A program made the translations under genes and the position numbers. From an uncultured Bacteroidales bacterium (GTDB taxonomy: Bacteria > Bacteroidota > Bacteroidia > Bacteroidales > UBA932), in contig CASGDV010000016.1 in assembly GCA_949300335.1 (NCBI GenBank), positions 1 through 37,292 on the forward strand: a stretch of DNA of 37,292 nt, in the 5' to 3' direction. Below, in pieces: positions 19,003 to 27,270 of this stretch. Position 1 is the stretch's first letter, and every line of letters starts with the position of its first letter. The notes beneath the pieces were generated by a model that saw only the letters and a program-made list of their open reading frames with translations, was not told the origin of the DNA and did no database searches.

Positions 19003-22000
19003 TTAATATACTTCTATTTCATATATCCTGGTAACGTTTCCGGAAGGAGACTGCTCAGGTCTTGTCACCAGCAGCTGGAGATACCTGTAGGATACCTTGC
19101 TGATATTCCTGTCGATGACATTGGCCTTGTTGGCAACCACACGGTCGATGGTCTTCCATGCTTCGTCAGCGGAATTCCTTCCCTGGAGCATGCAGTCGCT
19201 TGTTATATACGAAGCCGATTCGCTGCCGGCATTCACGACTTTCCATCCGCTGATTTCCCTGCTTTCTCCAAGATCGAAAGCAACATAACTCGGGCAGGAT
19301 GCGACATCACACCATTTGGTTGTCGGGTCGCCGTCAACTGCATATTCCGCCTTTTCATTTTCATTGACTGCTGCGGAATATGCTGCAATCTTTGCATTCT
19401 TCAGAATATTCTCACGCATTTCCGGAGTTTCATCTGTATCGACTATGGCTGTGACGAAAGCCTTCCTCATCGGAGTCACGGCACTGTAGCTGTCCTTTGC
19501 AAGAGTAGCGGCAAATACTACTACGCCAGGCATATCAGGGAATGTCACCTCTGTTGCCCCCTCCGGAATGTCAAGAGCGATACGGAACATATAAGTGAAT
19601 TCATACGTACCGTCGCCGGATGCAGAATGTCTGTGTGTTCCCACATGGGCAATGTCACCGTCTTTCAGGAAGCCTTCGGTATGACCAGTATGACCCCACT
19701 GGCCGATGAAACCGCCGTAATAAGGAACGAATGCCTTCTGAACGTTGCCGCCGATGTTGAATTCCGCTGTATTGTCCATATCTGCGGAAGCGGCAAGAAG
19801 ATAAAGACAGTTGTATCCTTTATCTGCAGGAATGGACAATGTCTGTCCCTTGCAGCTCATTCCGTTACGCACCTCTTTCTCTCCCAGTTCAAAAGGAACT
19901 CCTGCCGATACGAGTACGGACTCAGGAAGAAGTTCGGCAGCATAGCTGTAACCGCCGCTGAAATCGGCCTCATGGCGGAATTCATTCCAGCTGAAACATT
20001 TCCTGTCACATGGAAGAGACATAGTTTCATATACCGATTTCGTTGAAGGCTCTTCCTTTGCAAGAACCACCTTATATGTGCGGACACCGTACGGATTGAT
20101 CTCCACATCCAGTGAATTGCCGTCAAATCCGGCCTTGCCTATGGTCTTTTCCGTTCCGTCTGCTGCATAAGCCTCCAGGATTTCACCGGCAAAGGTGATC
20201 TTGGCTGTCTGAGACTCTGCACCAGAGGTCTCATATACGCGGATTACATATTCATCGGAAGCCTCAGCTTTCTTGATAGCCTTTATCAGCACGTTCTCAT
20301 TGTCGCTGGAAGCAAAAGAGAATGACTTGCCGAGTTTGCCCGGATGCTTGTCTGCGGAATAGGACATCAGAGGACGGTTGTAGCCCGAAGCGGTTTCTGA
20401 GATTCCCGCTTTGTCAAGAGCTCCTGAGTGGCCGATGAGAGAGTAAGAGAACTCATGATGGCCGAAGTCCTGCCTGTCCTGATATCTGTAACCCCATTTT
20501 GTCTCCGGAGTATGAAGAAGGGTCAGACGGATAGTGTTGTCCGCAGGTTTGTCCCAGCCGTATTTGCTGTCGTTCATCACAGACACACCGTAACTGTTGT
20601 CAGATGCCGTCAGGTCTGCCCATTCATGTGCATATACTTCATACGCTGTAATAGTGTTGTTCCCTCTGCGTACTGAACCGATTCCAAGATCATAAGTCGC
20701 CTCAGGGTTGGAGAAGGAAAGCGGGAATTCAGCCTTGAGAAGGGAATTGGTGCTCTGCCAGAATATCTCGTTGTCGAAATCGATGCGGTCTGCACCGGAA
20801 CCTTCATTCAGTCTTACATACTGCTTGAAAACGGATTCACCGTATTTCTTCTCGACACATACGGTCTTGCGGAGAGAACCGTTCTCCACCATGGTTATCT
20901 TGACATCTTCAGTAATGGATACCGGCTCTTTGTCTACCGTTTCCTTCAGGACTTCCCATGCCGGCCATGAATAGGACTTGTTTTCAGTGAACATCGCCAG
21001 ACGGATTGCCTTGCCTTCCTCCACAAGTTCCTTTTTGTAACGCTTGTCATACAATGAACATATGTCACCGTTCGCATCGAAGGTAACCTTGTATACGCTG
21101 TTCTCGAATGAAGTCACAGCCTTGGACATTTCCTGAAGTTTGGAACCGCCCTTGCGCAAATCGAATACATTGTATGAATTTGCAGCTACTTTTGCTGATG
21201 CGATTATCTTGACTGTTCCGTCTGAACATGAAACCATCTGGCTCTTCACCTTGCGGCCGTTCTGGTCATATACGGAATAACCGCTGCCGGGTTCCACTTC
21301 TATCTCTACTGTTCCGTCTACTGTAAAACCGTTAGGGTTGTATACAATCACAGGAGTGCCTTTCACCCTGGTATCCAGCTGGGATGCCACACCTGAAACC
21401 GACGTATTCATTATGTCGGAGAACTGCTTCAAGGATATGAGTTCATCATTCCATGAATACTCATAAGCCTTAGGAATACTTGTTCCCGTCAGGTCATCAT
21501 GGAACTGGTGGTAAATGAATCTTCTCCATGAATCTGTCAGGGCCTCGCCAGGATATGAAACCGTACCGAGCCAGTCTGCTGCAACGGCTGCACGCTCGGC
21601 AGCGTCACCGAGTTTCTCGTTCTGACGGTTATAAAGTTTCATTGCAGCCTGGGATGTGTAGCAGCCGGTACCGTGAACATCCATAAGAAGCTCACCGTCA
21701 AAGACAGGAAGTTCCGGATGCTGGTCATATGGCTGGAAACTCTTGAACATCTGGTCGCTCGTTGCGCTGATAATCTTTATCGGGCCCTTGCCGGAAATGC
21801 CCTTTTCTACCGCACGGACGGATTCCAGGGTAGGAGAGCCTCCTATATCACCGGTACCATAGTATCTGTTGACCATGTTCAGCGGAGTACGTTTCACAAG
21901 ATCCTTCAGCTGGGCATTGTCGGACAAATCCTCATCCGGCCATTTCTCGGTATAATTATAGCCATGCGCGAACATTATGCGGCTGCCGTCTATTCCTTCC

Positions 22001-22575
22001 CACAGACCGATCGTGAACGGAAGTTTCTCCTTTCCGTAGAACGGATTGTTGCGCCACTCCAGTTTCTGGGACGAAAAACCTATCAGACCGCAATGTGCGG
22101 CAACCGTAGGCAATGTCCATGGAAAGCCGAAACAGTCCGGAAGGAAGATGTCCGTACCTTCGGAACCGAATTCCTCCCTGTAGAATGTCTGGCCCAGCAA
22201 TATGTTGCGGATTGCAGACTCGGTCGACGGTACTATCGCATCCGTGGCATCCCAGCTGCTGCCTGTAATGTGCCAGCGGCCTTCCTTTATACGCTCCTTC
22301 AGCTCCTCATACTTTTCAGGATAATACTCCTTCATCCAGTAATACTTGATACCGCCCTCGAAATTGAACACATAGTTGGGATACATGTTCAAAAGGAACA
22401 GATTCTGGTAAAGAGTATTCTTTACATACTCGTTGATGGATGTCACCACATCCCAGTTCCACTGGGTGTCGAAATGGGCATTCGACACCATGTAGGCTTT
22501 CGGAGCTTCCTGCTCCTGAGCCTGGACGGACAGACCGCCCAGACACAATGCTGTAATCAGTAATGTTCGTTTCAT
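19003..22575 (-). CDS. Exported GH38 alpha-mannosidase with C-terminal discoidin/CBM32-like domain (1190 aa)
   Basis: Classical GH38 alpha-mannosidase. The signal peptide ends at SVQA-Q20. Zinc ligands are H34 and D36 in SNAHFDTQWNWD, the nucleophile is D147 in FLPDCFGFPWTLP, and the final zinc histidine is H359 in RFIYHQFHDDLTGTS. Middle and C-terminal mannosidase domains extend to about residue 860. A beta region follows, and the last 120 residues or so look like an F5/8 type C (CBM32-like) sugar-binding domain (EYAVDGDPTTKW, then VAFDLGESREISGWKVV, ending YLQLLVTRPEQ and IYEIEVY). It has its own consensus promoter upstream and leads a three-gene GH38 run. Linkage specificity cannot be given. 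Confidence 0.92.
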   Translation of the reverse strand: MKRTLLITALCLGGLSVQAQEQEAPKAYMVSNAHFDTQWNWDVVTSINEYVKNTLYQNLFLLNMYPNYVFNFEGGIKYYWMKEYYPEKYEELKERIKEGRWHITGSSWDATDAIVPSTESAIRNILLGQTFYREEFGSEGTDIFLPDCFGFPWTLPTVAAHCGLIGFSSQKLEWRNNPFYGKEKLPFTIGLWEGIDGSRIMFAHGYNYTEKWPDEDLSDNAQLKDLVKRTPLNMVNRYYGTGDIGGSPTLESVRAVEKGISGKGPIKIISATSDQMFKSFQPYDQHPELPVFDGELLMDVHGTGCYTSQAAMKLYNRQNEKLGDAAERAAVAADWLGTVSYPGEALTDSWRRFIYHQFHDDLTGTSIPKAYEYSWNDELISLKQFSDIMNTSVSGVASQLDTRVKGTPVIVYNPNGFTVDGTVEIEVEPGSGYSVYDQNGRKVKSQMVSCSDGTVKIIASAKVAANSYNVFDLRKGGSKLQEMSKAVTSFENSVYKVTFDANGDICSLYDKRYKKELVEEGKAIRLAMFTENKSYSWPAWEVLKETVDKEPVSITEDVKITMVENGSLRKTVCVEKKYGESVFKQYVRLNEGSGADRIDFDNEIFWQSTNSLLKAEFPLSFSNPEATYDLGIGSVRRGNNTITAYEVYAHEWADLTASDNSYGVSVMNDSKYGWDKPADNTIRLTLLHTPETKWGYRYQDRQDFGHHEFSYSLIGHSGALDKAGISETASGYNRPLMSYSADKHPGKLGKSFSFASSDNENVLIKAIKKAEASDEYVIRVYETSGAESQTAKITFAGEILEAYAADGTEKTIGKAGFDGNSLDVEINPYGVRTYKVVLAKEEPSTKSVYETMSLPCDRKCFSWNEFRHEADFSGGYSYAAELLPESVLVSAGVPFELGEKEVRNGMSCKGQTLSIPADKGYNCLYLLAASADMDNTAEFNIGGNVQKAFVPYYGGFIGQWGHTGHTEGFLKDGDIAHVGTHRHSASGDGTYEFTYMFRIALDIPEGATEVTFPDMPGVVVFAATLAKDSYSAVTPMRKAFVTAIVDTDETPEMRENILKNAKIAAYSAAVNENEKAEYAVDGDPTTKWCDVASCPSYVAFDLGESREISGWKVVNAGSESASYITSDCMLQGRNSADEAWKTIDRVVANKANVIDRNISKVSYRYLQLLVTRPEQSPSGNVTRIYEIEVY

Positions 22576-22633
22576 TATGAAGTTGTTATAGTGTTATCCA
22601 TGTCAATACATATATAGAATATGTCCCGACAAA

Positions 22634-22665
22634 CAAAGATAGAAAAATTTGTTTTGGGCACAAAA
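22634..22665 (-). promoter_or_regulatory. Bacteroidota-type promoter for the GH38 genes
   Basis: On the - strand, TTTTG (-33 box, 22661-22665) is separated by 19 bp from TATCTTTG (-7 box, 22634-22641). Both boxes match the Bacteroidota consensus TTTG / TAnnTTTG exactly, with consensus spacing. The GH38 start codon lies about 58 bp downstream. No terminator separates it from the phosphoesterase gene upstream, so readthrough may add to its output. Confidence 0.8.
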
Positions 22666-22680
22666 TTAATATTCATTTCC

Positions 22681-22697
22681 TTCACTGATTTTCACTG
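22681..22697 (-). promoter_or_regulatory. Direct repeat upstream of the GH38 promoter
   Basis: TTCACTG occurs twice (+ strand 22681-22687 and 22691-22697) with a period of exactly 10 bp, about one helical turn. It lies 16-32 bp upstream of the -33 box and downstream of the phosphoesterase stop. The position fits an activator binding site. The regulator is not in this window. Confidence 0.4.
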
Positions 22698-22701
22698 CCC
22701 G

Positions 22702-23676
22702 CTATCGGAAAAAGCTGTAAGGGAACTCTATCTCATTAAGTATGCTGCCGTCCCTCTGTCTTATCCATGTCCTGAAAGATTTTCCGTCCTCTTTGAGAAC
22801 TATCACGCGGCCTCCGTTCGGAAGATTGTTGTAGACCGTATTCCCGCCGGAATATCTGCCGTAAGCCAGCATGATTCCCTTCCAGTATACAGCATAGTCG
22901 TTATTATGGTCATGACCGGCAAAAACCGCCTTTACGTCTCCCTGCTCTTTCATTACCGCAAATAATCCCGAATTGAGTTCGGGAGAACAGGCCTTTTCAC
23001 CTCTGGTTCCAATCATGACTGACGATTCGTCTCCGGCGGCATCATTATATTCGGGAAGCGGTATATGAAAAAAGGCATAGGAAGGGACAGGCGAGCCACA
23101 AACCGCGGCAAGCTCGTTTCCCGTCCTCCTGTACCATTCTATCTGGTCATGCTTGATGTAATCATAGCCGCCTACGCCTTCTATTCCGGAATAGGAATTG
23201 GAATCAAAACAATATATGGCGGCTTTTATTTCTTCTGAACCGGAAGCCTTTATCTTCAGGACATAATTTGCCATCCCCGACACACCTTCCGCAGTGCTTG
23301 TCACATTATGCGGAATAGTGCAGGCTATATCGAAAAGTTCCTTTCTTGTCAGTCCCTGTTCATCATCATGGTTGCCGAACATGATGCCGAAAGGTACTCC
23401 GAATCCGGAAACCGTATTCAACATCGCTTTCAGACATTCCCCCGCCGGTTTTCCGAAAATGATGTCGCCCGTCAGCAAGACAAGGTCCGGCTCCTCGGCT
23501 CTGATCACGTTTTCCAGACATTCCTTCGCCGCATCGGCATCCGGATTTCCGACAATGTAATGAAGATCCGTAAACTGGACAATTTTGAAATTTCCTGTTT
23601 CGTCAAATCTCAAATTCTGTGCACCGGCAGCCGACACGACTGAAATCAAAGCCGCCGTCAAAAAAAATCTTCTCAT
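22702..23676 (-). CDS. Exported calcineurin-like metallophosphoesterase
   Basis: Two-metal phosphoesterase of 324 residues, exported by a signal peptide ending at AGA-Q20. All family motifs are present in order: D37 and H39 (FTDLH), D71 (LLTGD), N102-H103-D104 (GNHD), H204 (FFHIP) and H255/H257 (GHDH). The layout resembles bacterial and fungal purple-phosphatase/DCR2-like members, which act on phosphomonoesters or diesters. The substrate is not readable. It lies between the GH2 gene (75 bp upstream) and the GH38 promoter, and no promoter consensus is seen before it, so it is probably cotranscribed with the glycosidases. It may remove phosphate from sugars or phosphoglycans released by them. 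Confidence 0.88.
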   Translation of the reverse strand: MRRFFLTAALISVVSAAGAQNLRFDETGNFKIVQFTDLHYIVGNPDADAAKECLENVIRAEEPDLVLLTGDIIFGKPAGECLKAMLNTVSGFGVPFGIMFGNHDDEQGLTRKELFDIACTIPHNVTSTAEGVSGMANYVLKIKASGSEEIKAAIYCFDSNSYSGIEGVGGYDYIKHDQIEWYRRTGNELAAVCGSPVPSYAFFHIPLPEYNDAAGDESSVMIGTRGEKACSPELNSGLFAVMKEQGDVKAVFAGHDHNNDYAVYWKGIMLAYGRYSGGNTVYNNLPNGGRVIVLKEDGKSFRTWIRQRDGSILNEIEFPYSFFR

Positions 23677-23751
23677 TTTCCGACCTATAATGAATGATAC
23701 AAGTTTCCCGAATATCCTGCGAAAATAATAAATTCATATGATAAACGGAAC

Positions 23752-26700
23752 TTACAGCGGCCTTATCGTGAATCCGAAGACCTGCGGGCCAGCCATGACG
23801 ACATCATCCCGGAGAGGTCCTCCCTGACCGCAACTGTTGCCGCCGAGACCGGTCACCGCCCTGTCAAGATGAAGGTAGATTTCCTCAGGTTCCGGCAGCT
23901 GGTAAATATGCGGTGCTTTCAGCAAATCCGTTTCAGAATAATGCAGCACAGTTGCAGACATAGGTCTGTATCCCGTGAAAATCACACCGTTTCCGTTCCT
24001 GTCAGACAACGAGATCCATCTCACGTCCTCATGATTGCCCATATTCTGTGGTTTGGGAAACGGGACAAATTCCTCTTTAGGAGAAGTTTTGTAAACTCGT
24101 ATGAACTGTCCTGTCTTTCTGTCCGGATAATTGCATACAGGCCCTCTTCCGTAGTATTCCACATTATCGTAAGCCAACGGCAATTTCATTACATATCCCA
24201 TACGCGGAAGCACTGCATCAGGCTTGTTCGATGAGAGTTCCGATTCGAAACAAAGCGTACCGTCCCTGAAGATTTTCCATATATGAACCGACTTGATCTT
24301 GAAGTCGTCCGGACCGAAAGGTCTGTCAGTCATGTTTTCCAATGTCCATTTTCCGGAATTCGGATCGCCGTTGATACGGCCGGGACAAGGTGCCTGGGAT
24401 TCGACCTCATATGAAATCTCCAGACTTCCGCCGTCTCCTTCCTTGACAGAATAAGAAATCACCCGATGCAAAAGATTGTGCAACCCGTTTTCAAACCACT
24501 GTCCGAAGGCCCAGTTGTCATTGTTTACAAATGCCCGGAACGGTTCCAGTACAGGACCGCAGCCATCTTTGAAAACCTGATTTTTTCCATATGCCAGAGA
24601 ATATACCGTTCCCTTCCCATTATCGAATACCGCGCGGAAGCCGTCGCCGTCTACAATTATTTGTGAGCCGTCGTCAGAGTATTTCAACGGGCTCAACTGT
24701 CCTGAAGGAACATCGGTTCTCTCCTTTACTGAAGCCTCCTTCACGAGAAGCTGTTCCTCCGCCTGGATATATCCGGCTTCGGCCCATGGCATATCTTTTC
24801 GGAGACGGAACTGCAGGGTAACGAAATACTCCGAACCATCTTCCAGCTTTTCATAATCATACGGTATTGAGTATATCGATGATTCTCTCGGCCCGGGAAG
24901 TCTGTCATCTCCTGTGAATTTTCTGCCGGTTTTTACAGGCCTTCCATCTTTGTAAAGAGTCCATTCCATAAGATAGTCTGCCGGGGAATAGTAATTCTTG
25001 TTGAATACCTCGATCATTCCTGTCTTCATGTCCAGAGCCTTCACTCCGATATTCTGGTACACCTTCTTCACCTCATGGTATTGGGGCTTCGGAGCCATGT
25101 CGGCGAATATTATTCCGTTCATCACGAACTGACCGCTGTTCGGCATATCACCGAAATCGCCGCCATATGCAAGATATCGTTCTCCGCTTTCCTTATCGTA
25201 ATTGTACATTGCCTGGTCGATCCAGTCCCAGATAGCACCTCCGCAAATGAAATTTGTGCTTTCGATGGCTTCCCAGTAATCGACAAGATTGCCGACCGCA
25301 TTTCCCATGGAATGTGCATATTCGGATATGTGAAACGGATATTTTATGCCGTAATTGCCCTGCACGGCACCGCGCACCCATGCTATTGACGGATACTGGT
25401 TCGATCCTATGTCGACAATATCATTGTTGCGTTCATACTGTACCGGCCTTGATGTATCGAATGACTTAATTGCATCGTATGCCGCCACGAAATTGTTTCC
25501 CGGTCCGGCTTCGTTGCCAAGAGACCAGATCACAACCGACGGACTGTTAACAGTGGAATGGACCATTTCCATATTTCTGGCTACATGCGCGTTTTTCCAT
25601 TCTGCCGGATGCGACAGCGAGGCTTCCCCATAATAATACTGATGCGACTCTATGTTCGCCTCATCCTCAAGATAAATTCCGTATTTGTCGCACAGATAAT
25701 ACCAGTACGGGTCGCACGGATAATGTGAATTTCTAACATGATTGATATTGGCCCTCTTCATCATCATGACTTCTTCCTTCATCTGTTCACGGGTGATGGC
25801 ATGTCCCCTCGAAGGGTTTGTTTCATGACGATTGACACCCTTGAACTTCAAAGCTTTGCCGTTGATATAAAAATACCTTCCGACAAGGCCGAATTCATCC
25901 TCGGAAGCCGGAGTATCCTTAAGTTCCACGACACGGAAACCCGTAAACGAGGACACTGCATCGATGACATTACCGTCCTTGTCGAGAAGTTCGGCGACAA
26001 GAGTATATCTGAACGGAGTTTCGGCATTCCATAACCGCGGAGAAGAAACCCTGATCACTGTTTCCGTTTCATGGGATCCGCTTTCCGAAACGGAGAATCT
26101 GTCCGTAAATGTTTCGGAACCCGGGACCAATTTTCCCTCGTCGGAATAAAGTCTGTCGGCAAAAAGAGAATATCTCAGCCGGCATCCGTCATAGCCTTTG
26201 CCCGAAAGATCGCGCAAATCCGCTTTTATATTCAGATATCCGTCCCTGTATCCGTTCTCCAGACCGGGAATAATCACAAGATCCCTTATCTGCAGTTTTG
26301 CTGTTGAGTAAACGGAAACCGTCCTGAAAATGCCCGGCAGACGGAACATGTCCTGGGCTTCAAGGAAAGACCCGTCCGAATTTCTGTAAACCTCGACGGC
26401 AACAAGATTCTCACCGGTCTGAACATAAGGTGTAATATCGAACCTTGCGGCATTCCTCGAATTCTTGCTGAATCCCACATATTTTCCGTTTATCCACAGG
26501 TAGAAAAATGAATCCACCCCGTCGAAACTGATGTATATTTCCCGTCCATTCCATTCTTCGGGAATTTCGAAGGTCCTCCTGTAGGAACCCACCTCGTTTC
26601 TGGCCTTGTATGTGGTCCAGTTTTCGGGAGGCGTCCTCATGACCCCGCCTCTCCAGTCGTCGGGCCTGACTTCGTGCATGAATATGACAGGCTGGTTGCA

Positions 26701-27264
26701 ATATATCGGAGTACCGTATTTCAGGCTACCGTCCTTGCGGATACCCTGGATATTCCAGCTTGAAGGTACAGGTATCTCATCCCATCCGCTGTCATCATAA
26801 CTTGTCCTGTAGAATTCCGAAGGACGCTCCCACGGATTGGCAGCCCAGTTGAATTTCCATGTACCGTTCAGGGATTTCCAGTAGCTGCTTTCCTCCGGCA
26901 GGACCTTGACTGCAGACTTCACATCGGCAAAATAATGGAACGTCGCCCTCGGCTGTTCCTTGTTCAATGCCAGGACTTCTGGATTGTTCCATTCATTTCC
27001 CGAAGGCGCTTCCGCCCGTCCGTATGAATAGCCACCGAGGATTCCGGTTTCATAATTTTCGCATGACTGTATTTGTTTTTTGCATGCATTTTTCTTCAAT
27101 ACGGTGCATAAAGGATCGGACAACAATTTTCCGGCAGCATTCCTTACTGCTGCCGCGATACTGTCGGCACCGGCCCGGTCTCCGGCTGAAGATAATGCCG
27201 GAAATGCGGCAAAGGACATTACAACGCACAAGAATATTACAATACGTTTCATTCCCTGTTCCAT
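23752..27264 (-). CDS. Exported GH2 beta-galactosidase, LacZ type
   Basis: Retaining beta-galactosidase-like enzyme of 1170 residues with the five-domain LacZ layout: sugar-binding jelly roll (about 125-320), Ig-like domain (325-450), TIM barrel (455-750), second Ig-like domain (770-865) and a C-terminal beta-galactosidase small-chain domain (890-1165). The acid/base is E585 in WSLGNEAGPG and the nucleophile is E648 in HISEYAHSMGN. An N-terminal signal sequence is followed by an unusual 80-residue segment with four cysteines before the jelly roll. An in-frame ATG at 27252 (MKRIV) is a better start than 27264 because it gives a compact signal peptide. It begins 6-18 bp after the GH92 fusion gene, so translation may be coupled. 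Confidence 0.93.
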   Translation of the reverse strand: MEQGMKRIVIFLCVVMSFAAFPALSSAGDRAGADSIAAAVRNAAGKLLSDPLCTVLKKNACKKQIQSCENYETGILGGYSYGRAEAPSGNEWNNPEVLALNKEQPRATFHYFADVKSAVKVLPEESSYWKSLNGTWKFNWAANPWERPSEFYRTSYDDSGWDEIPVPSSWNIQGIRKDGSLKYGTPIYCNQPVIFMHEVRPDDWRGGVMRTPPENWTTYKARNEVGSYRRTFEIPEEWNGREIYISFDGVDSFFYLWINGKYVGFSKNSRNAARFDITPYVQTGENLVAVEVYRNSDGSFLEAQDMFRLPGIFRTVSVYSTAKLQIRDLVIIPGLENGYRDGYLNIKADLRDLSGKGYDGCRLRYSLFADRLYSDEGKLVPGSETFTDRFSVSESGSHETETVIRVSSPRLWNAETPFRYTLVAELLDKDGNVIDAVSSFTGFRVVELKDTPASEDEFGLVGRYFYINGKALKFKGVNRHETNPSRGHAITREQMKEEVMMMKRANINHVRNSHYPCDPYWYYLCDKYGIYLEDEANIESHQYYYGEASLSHPAEWKNAHVARNMEMVHSTVNSPSVVIWSLGNEAGPGNNFVAAYDAIKSFDTSRPVQYERNNDIVDIGSNQYPSIAWVRGAVQGNYGIKYPFHISEYAHSMGNAVGNLVDYWEAIESTNFICGGAIWDWIDQAMYNYDKESGERYLAYGGDFGDMPNSGQFVMNGIIFADMAPKPQYHEVKKVYQNIGVKALDMKTGMIEVFNKNYYSPADYLMEWTLYKDGRPVKTGRKFTGDDRLPGPRESSIYSIPYDYEKLEDGSEYFVTLQFRLRKDMPWAEAGYIQAEEQLLVKEASVKERTDVPSGQLSPLKYSDDGSQIIVDGDGFRAVFDNGKGTVYSLAYGKNQVFKDGCGPVLEPFRAFVNNDNWAFGQWFENGLHNLLHRVISYSVKEGDGGSLEISYEVESQAPCPGRINGDPNSGKWTLENMTDRPFGPDDFKIKSVHIWKIFRDGTLCFESELSSNKPDAVLPRMGYVMKLPLAYDNVEYYGRGPVCNYPDRKTGQFIRVYKTSPKEEFVPFPKPQNMGNHEDVRWISLSDRNGNGVIFTGYRPMSATVLHYSETDLLKAPHIYQLPEPEEIYLHLDRAVTGLGGNSCGQGGPLRDDVVMAGPQVFGFTIRPL

Positions 27265-27270
27265 TTAAAT

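Noticed and set aside
21673-22563. A 296-codon open frame on the + strand
   Set aside because: It lies fully antisense to the classical GH38 gene, has no family motif, and results from the codon bias of the opposite strand. The same applies to the + strand frames at 29629-30471, 31081-31782, 32859-33593 and 18298-18957.
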